Source: BS750m-G4 sp964472195 (GTDB lineage Bacteria > Bacteroidota > Ignavibacteria > Tepidaquicellales > Tepidaquicellaceae). From it: a stretch of 58,032 bases of DNA. The translations under genes were made by a program, and so were the position numbers. The stretch covers positions 1 to 58,032 of the forward strand of contig CAYYJH010000004.1 of assembly GCA_964472195.1 (NCBI GenBank), read 5' to 3'. The notes under the pieces were generated by a model. The model was not told the DNA's origin. It saw only the letters and a list, made by a program, of their open reading frames with translations, and made no database searches. Of this stretch, positions 49,574 to 58,032 are shown piece after piece; the first letter of the stretch is position 1; every line of letters starts with the position of its first letter.

Positions 49574-52291
49574 TTATTTTTCTTTAATTACGGCTTGTGC
49601 CGCTGCCAATCTTGCAATCGGTACTCGAAACGGCGAGCAACTTACGTAATTAAATCCTAATGAATTACAAAACTCAATTGAGTTAGGTTCTCCTCCATGT
49701 TCACCGCAAATACCAATTTTAATTTTAGGTCTGGTTTTTCTTCCTTTTCCAACAGCTATTTTCATCAGTTCACCAACACCCTGCCTATCGATAACTTGGA
49801 ACGGGTCTACAGGTAATATTTTTTTATCTAAATAATCAATTAAGAATCCTCCAATATCATCACGGGAAAAACCAAAACTCATTTGTGTAAGATCATTTGT
49901 CCCAAATGAAAAGAATTGAGCATATTCAGCAATCTTATCGGCTGTAAGAGCTGCTCTCGGAATTTCAATCATTGTACCAAAGAGATGTGGAATCTTTTTT
50001 AAATTAAATTTTGACAGGACTTCTTTATAAATAGTTTTTACTATTTCTAATTGATGCTTAAGTTCATTATCGATACCGACAACGGGAATCATAATTTCAG
50101 GAAATGGTTTTCTCTTTTCTATTAATAATTCAGCAGTAGATTCAAATATTGCCCTGACCTGCATTTCTGTGATTTCTTTATAAGTAATACCAAGTCTTAC
50201 CCCTCTGTGTCCCATCATTGGATTACTTTCTTCCAAAGCATCAGCACGGTTTGCTAATTCATTCTTCATAATACCAAGGCTTACTGCCAACTTTGCTCGT
50301 TCTTCATCATGCTTCGGAACAAATTCATGCAGTGGTGGGTCCAAAGTCCTGATTGTTACAGGATACCCATTCATAGCATCGAGTGTACCTTTTATATCGG
50401 ATTTTACATAAACAAACAGTTCATCAAGTGCATTTCTACGCTCACTTTCTGTTTTTGATAATATCATTTTTCGAAGTAAGAATAGCGGCTCGTCAGAGTG
50501 TTTACCGTAAAACATATGTTCTGTTCTAAACAAACCTATCCCCTCAGCACCGAACGAACGAGCTTTTGCTGCATCTTCTGGTGTATCAGCATTTGTTCTT
50601 ATTTTCATTCTTCGAACACTATCGCAAATTTTCATAAAAGATACAAAATCCTCATTTTCTTCTGCTGCTTTAATCATCGGTAATTCCCCTTTATAAACAG
50701 TACCTTTGGATCCATTCAGTGTAAGCAAATCACCTTCCTTTACATCCTTCCCATTCACAGAGAACAATTTATCGTTATGATTTACTTCTATAGATCCAGC
50801 ACCAACTATACAGCACTTACCCCAACCTCTTGCAACAAGTGCAGCATGACTTGTCATACCTCCCCTTGCTGTCAGAATAGCTTCAGCAGCTCTCATACCT
50901 TCAATATCTTCCGGGTTGGTTTCCTCTCTTACAAGTATAACTTTTTTCCCTTGCTTTGCCCATTCTACCGCATCATTAGCAGTAAAAACGACATAACCAC
51001 TGGCTCCTCCCGGACCTGCGGGTAAACCCTTTGCAATGGGTTTTAAGCCACTTTCGACTTTAGGGTCTATAATAGGATGAAGCAGTTCATCGAGCTGTGA
51101 TGGATCGACCCTCATAACTACTTCTTGTTTTGATATTAATTTTTCCCTGTACATATCAACTGCCATTTTCACTGATGCTGCTCCGTTTCTCTTTCCGACT
51201 CTGCATTGCAGCATATATAATTTCCCATCCTGAATTGTAAACTCAAGATCTAACATATCGTGATAATGTTTTTCAAGAGAACGTTGAAATTTGTTCAATT
51301 CCCTGTAAACTTCCGGCATAGCAATTTCTAATGATGGTAGGTGTTGGTTATGTTCACTTTTTCCTGTTTCATTAATAGGATTCGGAGTACGAATTCCAGC
51401 AACAACATCTTCGCCTTGCGCATTTGGCAACCATTCACCATAAAAATAATTTTCTCCGGTTGCTGGGTTCCTGGTGAAAGCAACACCAGTTGCAGATGTA
51501 TCACCCATATTACCAAAAACCATAGATTGAACATTGACAGCCGTTCCCCACTCATCGGGAATGTCCTCTATTCTTCTGTATGAAATCGCCCTCTTTCCAT
51601 TCCAGCTTAAGAAGACCGCACTAATTGCCCCCCATAATTGTTCCATGGGATCTTCGGGAAATGATTTGCCCAAGACTTTGTTAATCTTTTCTTTGTATAC
51701 TTCTATTAGCTCTTTCAAATCATCAGAGGTTAAATCTGTATCATTTTTCGCGCCCCTGCGGTCTTTCATTTTTTGTAGTTCACCTTCAAGTTGCTGTCTC
51801 ACCCCTCTCCCTTCACCGGGTTCAATACCTGCTGCTTTCTCCATCACTACATCAGAATACATTTGTATTAACCTTCTCTGTGAATCATAAACAAACCTAG
51901 GATTTCCGGTTTTCTTAATTAATCCTTCTCTCGATACATTATTTAAACCCACATTGAGAACAGTTTCCATCATTCCCGGCATTGAACTTCTTGCACCCGA
52001 ACGAACTGATACGAGTAAAGGATTGTCTTTGTCTCCAAATACCGCGCCCATTTTCTTTTCAACTTTTTTTAAAGCAAAAAGTACATTTTCTTTAAGTTGC
52101 TGTGGATATCTCTTCTTGTTTTTATAAAAATAATTACAGACCTCTGTGGTTATAGTGAAACCAGCCGGGACAGGTAATCCCACGTTTACCATCTCTGCTA
52201 AGTTAGCACCTTTACCACCAAGTAAAGATTTCATACCAGTTTTACCATCGGCTTTTTCACCGCCGAAATAATAAACAAATTTTTTAGCCAT
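49574..52291 (-). CDS. ppdK: Pyruvate, phosphate dikinase
   Basis: 905 residues. Interconverts pyruvate + ATP + Pi and PEP + AMP + PPi. Order: N-terminal ATP-grasp (KSLLGGKGANLAEMVNVGLPVPAGF; VRSGARSSMPGMMETVLN), the swivelling phosphohistidine domain with His482 in GGMTSHAALVARGWG, and the C-terminal PEP/pyruvate barrel (FRTEHMF, GVRLGI, FGTNDLTQ, GICGEHGGEP with catalytic Cys). Full-length. Last gene of a possible minus-strand chain from lemA. Confidence 0.98.
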   Translation of the reverse strand: MAKKFVYYFGGEKADGKTGMKSLLGGKGANLAEMVNVGLPVPAGFTITTEVCNYFYKNKKRYPQQLKENVLFALKKVEKKMGAVFGDKDNPLLVSVRSGARSSMPGMMETVLNVGLNNVSREGLIKKTGNPRFVYDSQRRLIQMYSDVVMEKAAGIEPGEGRGVRQQLEGELQKMKDRRGAKNDTDLTSDDLKELIEVYKEKINKVLGKSFPEDPMEQLWGAISAVFLSWNGKRAISYRRIEDIPDEWGTAVNVQSMVFGNMGDTSATGVAFTRNPATGENYFYGEWLPNAQGEDVVAGIRTPNPINETGKSEHNQHLPSLEIAMPEVYRELNKFQRSLEKHYHDMLDLEFTIQDGKLYMLQCRVGKRNGAASVKMAVDMYREKLISKQEVVMRVDPSQLDELLHPIIDPKVESGLKPIAKGLPAGPGGASGYVVFTANDAVEWAKQGKKVILVREETNPEDIEGMRAAEAILTARGGMTSHAALVARGWGKCCIVGAGSIEVNHNDKLFSVNGKDVKEGDLLTLNGSKGTVYKGELPMIKAAEENEDFVSFMKICDSVRRMKIRTNADTPEDAAKARSFGAEGIGLFRTEHMFYGKHSDEPLFLLRKMILSKTESERRNALDELFVYVKSDIKGTLDAMNGYPVTIRTLDPPLHEFVPKHDEERAKLAVSLGIMKNELANRADALEESNPMMGHRGVRLGITYKEITEMQVRAIFESTAELLIEKRKPFPEIMIPVVGIDNELKHQLEIVKTIYKEVLSKFNLKKIPHLFGTMIEIPRAALTADKIAEYAQFFSFGTNDLTQMSFGFSRDDIGGFLIDYLDKKILPVDPFQVIDRQGVGELMKIAVGKGRKTRPKIKIGICGEHGGEPNSIEFCNSLGFNYVSCSPFRVPIARLAAAQAVIKEK

Positions 52292-52410
52292 ATTTGTGAT
52301 TAAATGTTTTGATAATTAGAAATATTGGATGTATTTAATAATTTTAATGTTTTAAAAGTTTCGAACATATTGACTTTCGTATTAAGGTGACAGGAATTTA
52401 TAAAAATCTA

Positions 52411-54204
52411 TTAACCATCAAGCCACTTTTTCAAAACCATTATTTGTGAATCGTTTATTTTTTCATTCTCTGTGATTTTGTAATTTGGTAAAGGCAGTAG
52501 CAAGTTTACACTAACATTCTTTAAAGTACCATCCCGAAAAATAGTTATTTTAATCGTATCTCCAACACAAAAATCGTGTAACCTGTTTTCAAGATTTTCA
52601 TGAACAACTTTTTGCCCATTAATTGATATAATCTCATCATTAGTGTTTAATCCTGATTCATAAGCTGATCCCCCGGCGAATACTTTAGTTATAACTATCT
52701 TCTTTTCCCTAACTACTGTTTCGATATCAAGACTAACATAATTATTAGCGTTAGTATTTTCCATTTTTAACCCTGCTTTATCAAGGTATTCTTCTAAAAG
52801 AAGTTCATCCGTGCCCCTTACGTACTTTTCCCAGAATTCATAAAGGTTTTTCCCTGATATTCGCTCACAAATTTCTTTTATCAGTTCCGTTGTGAAACCT
52901 TTCCTGGTATCCCGTTTATAAATCTCATATAATTCTTTTATCACATCATCTATTGTGCATCTTGCATTTGTACTATTTATAATTTCAAGGCTAAGCATTA
53001 ATGCAACCAAAGCCCCTTTCGAATAATATGATACTTGTACATTATCAAAATTTTCATCTTTTCGGTAAAATTTTATCCATGTATCAAAGCTCGAGTCCTC
53101 AAGTGACTGTAATAATTTTCCCTGAAATTTTAAAACATTATTAACTCTTTTGTCAAGGTAACTAAAATAATCTTCTTTGCTAAACAACCCTGCTCTTTTT
53201 ACAAACAAAATATCAAAGTAACTTGTCCAACCCTCGACCACCCACAGGTTCTTCATGTAGATTTCATTATCATAATCATAAGGACAGAACTCAGCTGGTT
53301 TTATTCGCTTACAATTCCACAAATGGAAGTATTCGTGCGAAACTAACGAGAGAAACTTCTTATACAAATTTTTATTCCTAAAACCCCATCTTTCGAAATG
53401 TATTGCAAAAGAATTCGCATGCTCAAGTCCGCCCCTACCCTTATCAACCAAACGAATCAAGAAAGTATACTCTTCATAAGGAATTTCTCCAAAGAAATTT
53501 ATCTGCTCCTCTACAATCCTTTTGATATCCCTGATAATAACATCCTCTTCATAATTCCCATTTCCGAAAATGCATATATAATGTTTAATACCCGAAACAT
53601 CAAACTCGAGAACTGTATGATTTCCGATCTCGAGCGGACAATCAATAAGTTCATCATAATTTTCTGCGGAATAACAATTCTCAGAAACTTTTTTTAACCC
53701 AGTTGAGATTTTCGCCCATCTTTCTGGAAGTTCAACTTCTAAAAGACATCCTGTTTCTTTTAATTCTTTGGCATACATAAAAACACCAGCCCCAACAAGA
53801 AAAGCGTGGTTGGCATTTATTTCACAAGTTCTCACACTAACTTCATTACAATAGACGTTATACTTTAAAATAAGCTCTTCGCGGTTACCCGTAATAACTT
53901 TCCATGAATTTTTATTTATCTTTTCAATACTTAAGGAATCCCCACTTATTCCAAATGCTTTAACCTGTTCAACATTGCGAGCATATTCCCGCACAAGATA
54001 CGAACCAGGAGTCCAAACCGGCAGAGAAAAAATTATATGCTTGGTTTTCTGAATGCGTTCGGGCACGGGAACTCTAATCTCTACATTACAATAATGCGTG
54101 AAAGGTTTATCAAAAAAAATTTTATAGCAAATGTTTGTCTTCAAGTCAAGAAAGGATTTACAAGTTTTTGAAATTACAACAAAGACGAATAAACAAAATA
54201 ACAA
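52411..54204 (-). CDS. M61-family metallopeptidase with PDZ domain
   Basis: 597 residues. The N-terminal beta domain (VWTPGSYLVREYARNV) precedes the thermolysin-like catalytic core, with LVSHEYFHLWNCKRIKP (HExxH) and the third zinc ligand Glu in VEGWTSYF. YYSKGALVALMLSLEI follows, then a C-terminal PDZ domain (about 490-575: VFAGGSAYESGLNTNDEIISINGQ). This is the glycyl aminopeptidase/M61 order. No Met start exists near the N-terminus: TTG at 54204 is the best available, and a TTG at 54144 is an alternative. The first helix looks like a weak signal anchor. Function: probable aminopeptidase or envelope protease. Confidence 0.85.
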   Translation of the reverse strand: MLFCLFVFVVISKTCKSFLDLKTNICYKIFFDKPFTHYCNVEIRVPVPERIQKTKHIIFSLPVWTPGSYLVREYARNVEQVKAFGISGDSLSIEKINKNSWKVITGNREELILKYNVYCNEVSVRTCEINANHAFLVGAGVFMYAKELKETGCLLEVELPERWAKISTGLKKVSENCYSAENYDELIDCPLEIGNHTVLEFDVSGIKHYICIFGNGNYEEDVIIRDIKRIVEEQINFFGEIPYEEYTFLIRLVDKGRGGLEHANSFAIHFERWGFRNKNLYKKFLSLVSHEYFHLWNCKRIKPAEFCPYDYDNEIYMKNLWVVEGWTSYFDILFVKRAGLFSKEDYFSYLDKRVNNVLKFQGKLLQSLEDSSFDTWIKFYRKDENFDNVQVSYYSKGALVALMLSLEIINSTNARCTIDDVIKELYEIYKRDTRKGFTTELIKEICERISGKNLYEFWEKYVRGTDELLLEEYLDKAGLKMENTNANNYVSLDIETVVREKKIVITKVFAGGSAYESGLNTNDEIISINGQKVVHENLENRLHDFCVGDTIKITIFRDGTLKNVSVNLLLPLPNYKITENEKINDSQIMVLKKWLDG

Positions 54205-54264
54205 GAGTATTTAAGAAATTTGTTTTTTGCTCCACTGCCAAGTAATAATACTTAGCGGTTGTGA

Positions 54265-54735
54265 TTATTCATCGAGATAATTTTGTTCTTCGTCTTTAAA
54301 GAGTTTTAACACTTCGGATTCATTTTTAGCTTTCAACAATTTCCCTCTGAAGTCATCTTTATTCATAAGCCTTGATATTCTGCTTAGTAATTTTATATGG
54401 GCATTTAATAAGCTATCCTTCCCGATCAGGAGAAATATAAAACTTACTTTTTCCGAGTCTATAGAATCGAAATCAATGGGTTCACTTAAAATACCAAATG
54501 CTGCAACAATATCACTGATCTCATCCGTTTTTCCATGTGGAATGGCAAAACCTTTACCAACACCGGTTGAAACAAGTTTTTCTCTTTCAAACACGCATTC
54601 GCTTACTTTATCAAGATCCAATATCTTTCCAGAGTTGTTAGCAAGAGATATCATACTTTTTATTGCTTCGGTTTTATCTTTTGCATTGAGTTTAACTCTA
54701 ATTATTTTTTCGTTGAGTATTTCACTAATTTTCAT
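54265..54735 (-). CDS. PTS EIIA-type phosphotransfer protein (PtsN-like)
   Basis: 156 residues of the fructose/nitrogen EIIA (PTS EIIA type 2) fold. His67 in VGKGFAIPHGKTDEI is the phosphorylation site. FIFLLIGKDSLLNAHIKLLSRISRL is the conserved second block. PtsN-like proteins receive phosphate from HPr-like carriers and regulate potassium, nitrogen or envelope functions. An HPr is encoded at 38914. Located between the sugar nucleotide enzyme and the M61 peptidase. Confidence 0.9.
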   Translation of the reverse strand: MKISEILNEKIIRVKLNAKDKTEAIKSMISLANNSGKILDLDKVSECVFEREKLVSTGVGKGFAIPHGKTDEISDIVAAFGILSEPIDFDSIDSEKVSFIFLLIGKDSLLNAHIKLLSRISRLMNKDDFRGKLLKAKNESEVLKLFKDEEQNYLDE

Positions 54736-54789
54736 ATGAACTAATTTTAAAATTCGTTTTTAAATTACAAAAATGTTTAATTTAACCAT

Positions 54790-57228
54790 CTATTGCTTCA
54801 AATAATTTTCTATTCGCTCCTTATAATCATATAATAATTCCTTAGTTTTCTCCATGGAATTTGTTTCTATATTTAGATGTACTAAGTTTCTATTCTTATC
54901 CGGTATACATAAAATCGTATCATTACTGTTTAAAAAAACCTTTACTCCATCGATCAATTCCTGTTTATACTCTGTTGTATCTTCCATAAACTTCCTCATA
55001 ATTTTCCCCTTCTCTTCCTTTAAACAGTTAATGTTTTCTTTTTCCATAAAAAGTATAGGAAGTTGTTCATCAAGTTCTTCAAAACGTGAATTGCTTTTTG
55101 CTATCAGTTCGAGAATTTTCACAATAGAAAACATACCGTCGGTTGCATAAAGAAAATCAGGAAATAAAAAGCCGCCTTTTGTTCCACCAACAAATTTCAC
55201 TTCCTCATCATCACAAGCCATCATCATTGAATAGTGAGTATCTTTTACCCTTTTTACTTCTACCCCATATTCTCCTGCAACAAGATCCACTTCTCTTGTT
55301 GCCTGTACAGGTACCGCAATTTTCTTTACCTTATGGTTAACCATTAAGAACAACTTCAAAACAATCACAAGAAATCTATCACCGTTTAGAATTTTTCCTT
55401 CATTTGTTGCAATCCAAATTTTTTCTCCGCCAGCATCAATCATAAATCCTATATCATAACTTAATGATTTGACAACGTAGCAAAAATTATCAAATGCTTT
55501 TTTAAACTCCTTGTCATCACGGGTTATCCTTTCTTTTTCAAGATGGGCAGACAATGAAACAGTTTCACAATTTAGATCACCCAAAATATTCGGAAAAATT
55601 GTGGAGATTATACCATAGGAATAATCAATAACGATTCTAAATTTCCTTTTTCTTATTGCGTTTACATTAAGACAGTTTAGGAAGTGCTGCTTATATCTAA
55701 CATTTGTCCGTTCCGGAAATCTAAGTTTTCCCACATTATAAAAATCTGCTCTTTGATACTCTTCACTAAAATACAACCTTTCGATTGATTTAGTTTTACT
55801 ACTCGAAAGATCTCTACCATCTCCATCAAAAAATATTATATCCGTAGCTCCTTTATCAAAAGGTGATTTCCTAACAAAAATTCCACCAAAACCACTTCCG
55901 CCCTTAAGCTCCTGTCTTAAAATTGGAATAGGAATCACCTGTAAATCGTTTACATTAACACCGGCAGATAACATGCCGCTTGATACAGATCTTTTAATCA
56001 TATTTGAAATATCATCAATATCCCGCGCTAACAGAATAGTTTTATCGGGACCTGCATAAGCTCCATAGACCGTTCCTAACTTTGCCCCAAATTCAGGGTT
56101 AATTTGCAAATTAGATAATCCTGTGATTCTCGAATCAGTAAATAATTCATGAAAAAACGTGTCTTCGTATATAAGACTCCGCGTTACTTTAGTGTTATCT
56201 TCAATTATCTTTTTGTCCCATATTTTAATACTCGAGCTAATAAATGTATTCTTTCCAACTTCGCAATTATCTCCCATGAAAACGAAATCATTTATCCTTG
56301 TGTTTTCTCCGATTATACAGTTCTTACCAATAACATCAAACAATATCCTTACGTTGGAGCCTATTTTAACATTATCCCATATTACAGAATTTTTTATGCT
56401 TACACCTTTTTCAATAGACACGTTTTCACCTACAATACTGTTTTCAATTGTAACATCTCTGTGTATTTTTGCAAATCTACTGACACAATTAGAGTTTTTA
56501 TCTTTCACATTTATATATCCCAAATCACCATTAAGTGCATCAAGGTTTGAATAGATATATTCATCGAGATTACCAACATCTCTCCAATAACCTATACTTG
56601 TAAATCCATGCATCGGGATCCCATTCGATAAAAGAAATGGAAAGAGGTCTTTTGAAAAATCAAAAATTTCCCCTTCGGGAATATGTTCGAAAACCTCTTT
56701 CTTAAAATAATATATGCCCGTATTAATTGTATCAGAAAATACTTCGGATGATACTGGTTTTTCTAAAAAGTTAACAATTCGATTCTCGTTATCGGATAAA
56801 ACAATACCGTATTGAACAGGGTTTCCCGAATTATATAAAGAAATTGATGCAAGTGAGTTATTATCAACGTGAAAATTATAAAAATCAGTCAGGTTAAAAT
56901 TTGTTAGTACATCACCACTTATCACAAGAAAGTTATCCTTTATATATTCCTCTGAGAGTTTAACTGCTCCAGCAGTACCAAAATCATGTTTGGGTAATAT
57001 GTATTTTATGTCAACCCCAAAAGCACTTCCGTCCTTAAAATAATCTTTAATAATATCAGGCTTATAATATAAAAGCACGATATACTCTTTTATATTATGA
57101 CTCCCCAGAAGGGTTATTAAATGTTCAAGGATAGGTTTATTTACTATTGGTACCATTGGTTTCGGAAGATTGTTCGTTAGTGGTCTCAACCGGGTACCAA
57201 AACCTCCAGCCATGATAACAGCTTGCAT
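54790..57228 (-). CDS. NDP-sugar pyrophosphorylase fused to degenerate phosphomannomutase domain
   Basis: 812 residues. Residues 1-235 are a nucleotidyltransferase: QAVIMAGGFGTRLRPLTNNLPKPMVPI, ISGDVL, and EKP; it resembles mannose-1-phosphate guanylyltransferase. Residues 250-370 are left-handed beta-helix hexapeptides (IENSIVGENVSIEKGVSIKN). Residues 380-812 follow the phosphomannomutase fold (SGMLSAGVNVNDLQVIPIPI), but its catalytic motifs are degraded: the TASHNP loop reads VRKSPFDKG, the DGDADR loop MIDAGGEKIWI, and the GExSGH loop GGTKGGFLFPDF. The mutase part is probably inactive or regulatory. Nucleotide and sugar are inferred. Confidence 0.88.
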   Translation of the reverse strand: MQAVIMAGGFGTRLRPLTNNLPKPMVPIVNKPILEHLITLLGSHNIKEYIVLLYYKPDIIKDYFKDGSAFGVDIKYILPKHDFGTAGAVKLSEEYIKDNFLVISGDVLTNFNLTDFYNFHVDNNSLASISLYNSGNPVQYGIVLSDNENRIVNFLEKPVSSEVFSDTINTGIYYFKKEVFEHIPEGEIFDFSKDLFPFLLSNGIPMHGFTSIGYWRDVGNLDEYIYSNLDALNGDLGYINVKDKNSNCVSRFAKIHRDVTIENSIVGENVSIEKGVSIKNSVIWDNVKIGSNVRILFDVIGKNCIIGENTRINDFVFMGDNCEVGKNTFISSSIKIWDKKIIEDNTKVTRSLIYEDTFFHELFTDSRITGLSNLQINPEFGAKLGTVYGAYAGPDKTILLARDIDDISNMIKRSVSSGMLSAGVNVNDLQVIPIPILRQELKGGSGFGGIFVRKSPFDKGATDIIFFDGDGRDLSSSKTKSIERLYFSEEYQRADFYNVGKLRFPERTNVRYKQHFLNCLNVNAIRKRKFRIVIDYSYGIISTIFPNILGDLNCETVSLSAHLEKERITRDDKEFKKAFDNFCYVVKSLSYDIGFMIDAGGEKIWIATNEGKILNGDRFLVIVLKLFLMVNHKVKKIAVPVQATREVDLVAGEYGVEVKRVKDTHYSMMMACDDEEVKFVGGTKGGFLFPDFLYATDGMFSIVKILELIAKSNSRFEELDEQLPILFMEKENINCLKEEKGKIMRKFMEDTTEYKQELIDGVKVFLNSNDTILCIPDKNRNLVHLNIETNSMEKTKELLYDYKERIENYLKQ

Positions 57229-57296
57229 AGAATCTGAGTTAAAATTTAACAGTTGAAATCTATATAATACAAGTTATTTTCAACCAAAATTTTAAT

Positions 57297-57917
57297 TTAT
57301 TTTTTATCCTCCTTTTTATCGAAGTCGAATTCGACTTCCGGAGCTTTATCACTTCCTTCCTTTGATTTAAAATATTGCTTCTCTTCAAAACCAAATATTT
57401 TTGCAGTAATTAAGGTCGGAAAGGTTCTCGTCTTAGTATTAAAAGCCTGCACGGCTTCATTGAATCTTCTTCTTTCAACTGAAATCCTGTTCTCTGTCCC
57501 TTCAAGCTGTGCCTGAAGCTGTAAAAAATTCTCGTTTGATTTAATAGTTGGATAATTCTCTACGACAAGCAATAATCTTGATATAGCGCTTGAAAGTTGA
57601 TCCTGAGACTGCTGAAATTTTTGAAACTTCTCCGGGTCGCTCAGATCATCTGCGTTTATCTGTGTTTGTCCAACCCTGCTTCTTGCATCTGTGACTTCAG
57701 TCAAAACACTTTTTTCAAAATCCGCAGAACCCTTAACAGTTTTAACAAGATTTGGAATAAGGTCTGCTCTCCTCTGGTACTGGTTTTCGACCTGCGACCA
57801 GGCAGAGTTTACTTCTTCCTCCATGCTTACAAGTGTGTTGTACCCACATCCATAAAAGCTGGAAGAAAGTGTAAGTAAAAATATAATTGAAACAAATTTT
57901 AATAATCTCGATTTCAT
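57297..57917 (-). CDS. LemA-family protein
   Basis: 206 residues. The signal peptide ends in a lipobox-like sequence (SSSFYGC, Cys24), so it is a likely lipoprotein. The body is the LemA helical bundle: SMEEEVNSAWSQVENQYQRRADLIPNLVKTVKG, then VENYPTIKSNENFLQLQAQLEGTENRISVERRRFNEAV, both family signatures. The tail is charged (EFDFDKKEDKK). LemA proteins are membrane-linked and of uncertain role, often with TPM/YgcG proteins downstream, not seen here. First gene of the minus-strand run ending with ppdK. Confidence 0.93.
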   Translation of the reverse strand: MKSRLLKFVSIIFLLTLSSSFYGCGYNTLVSMEEEVNSAWSQVENQYQRRADLIPNLVKTVKGSADFEKSVLTEVTDARSRVGQTQINADDLSDPEKFQKFQQSQDQLSSAISRLLLVVENYPTIKSNENFLQLQAQLEGTENRISVERRRFNEAVQAFNTKTRTFPTLITAKIFGFEEKQYFKSKEGSDKAPEVEFDFDKKEDKK

Positions 57918-58032
57918 TTCTTTTTTTTATTATGACATTAAAAATACCATTATAGGTTTTTAAATACAATCCGTAACAAAATAACAAATTTTCTAATAAC
58001 AAGTGTGTTTTATATTTCATATCTTTATAAGT

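Overview
The window is AT-rich bacterial chromosome from one scaffold, with a 100-N assembly gap at 11954-12053. No rRNA, tRNA, CRISPR array, prophage or transposase gene was seen. The content points to the Bacteroidota/Ignavibacteriota (Chlorobi-like) lineage. A secreted protein at 42643-43986 carries the NPFNPST-type C-terminal sorting domain of the type IX secretion system. A eukaryote-like citrate synthase and a Bacteroidetes-style QueA are present. A few genes have TAnnTTTG promoter boxes, and several starts are TTG. The gap and the lack of any plasmid feature suggest a metagenome-assembled genome; the lineage call is inference from these markers.

Layout. 1-2473: end of a RelA/SpoT-type HD hydrolase, a D-cysteine desulfhydrase/ACC-deaminase-like PLP enzyme and queA, all on the minus strand. 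2885-7781: cold-shock protein, DNA polymerase IV, a small membrane protein, ispF, a PAP2 phosphatase and lnt. 7792-11207: an unusual operon of msrC, a small HU-like protein and an 880-residue protein with an HU-like head and a very acidic repetitive tail. 11478-12550: DinB-family protein, gap, and a nest of palindromic repeats including a 98-bp MITE-like element. 12551-20836: MATE exporter, a DUF1573/MauE/rhodanese envelope redox cluster, a lipoprotein, ruvB, Nudix, DUF4920, TMEM175-like channel and rpsT. 20996-25354: ridA, parB, parA, an MBL hydrolase and citrate synthase. 25463-28577: surE, obg and an unknown gene.

28818-34573: succinate dehydrogenase operon (sdhD, sdhC, sdhA, sdhB in transcription order), a DegP-like protease fused to TPRs, and an enoyl-CoA hydratase. 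34858-37958: extended aldo/keto reductase, a possible divergent polysaccharide deacetylase, and tadA. 37948-40697 (minus): M15-like peptidase, HPr, membrane protein and polyprenyl diphosphate synthase. 40806-43986: subtilase and the T9SS-sorted protein. 44247-49101: a tiny ORF, ribF, rpsO, pnp, a STAS protein and queG. 49118-49525: a frameshifted osmC pseudogene. 49574-57917 (minus): ppdK, an M61 peptidase with PDZ, a PtsN-like EIIA, a nucleotidyltransferase fused to a degenerate phosphomannomutase domain, and lemA.

How the genes fit together. Central carbon metabolism is represented by citrate synthase, succinate dehydrogenase and PPDK. Envelope building is represented by Lnt, PAP2, IspF, polyprenyl synthase, sugar-nucleotide synthesis and peptidases. 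HPr and an EIIA occur without any sugar permease in view, suggesting a regulatory phosphotransfer chain. QueA and QueG perform the last steps of queuosine synthesis. The points most worth a second look are the HU/acidic-repeat operon, the nested repeats at the gap, the decayed osmC, the degenerate phosphomannomutase fusion, and the lineage-type unknown genes beside obg and tadA.
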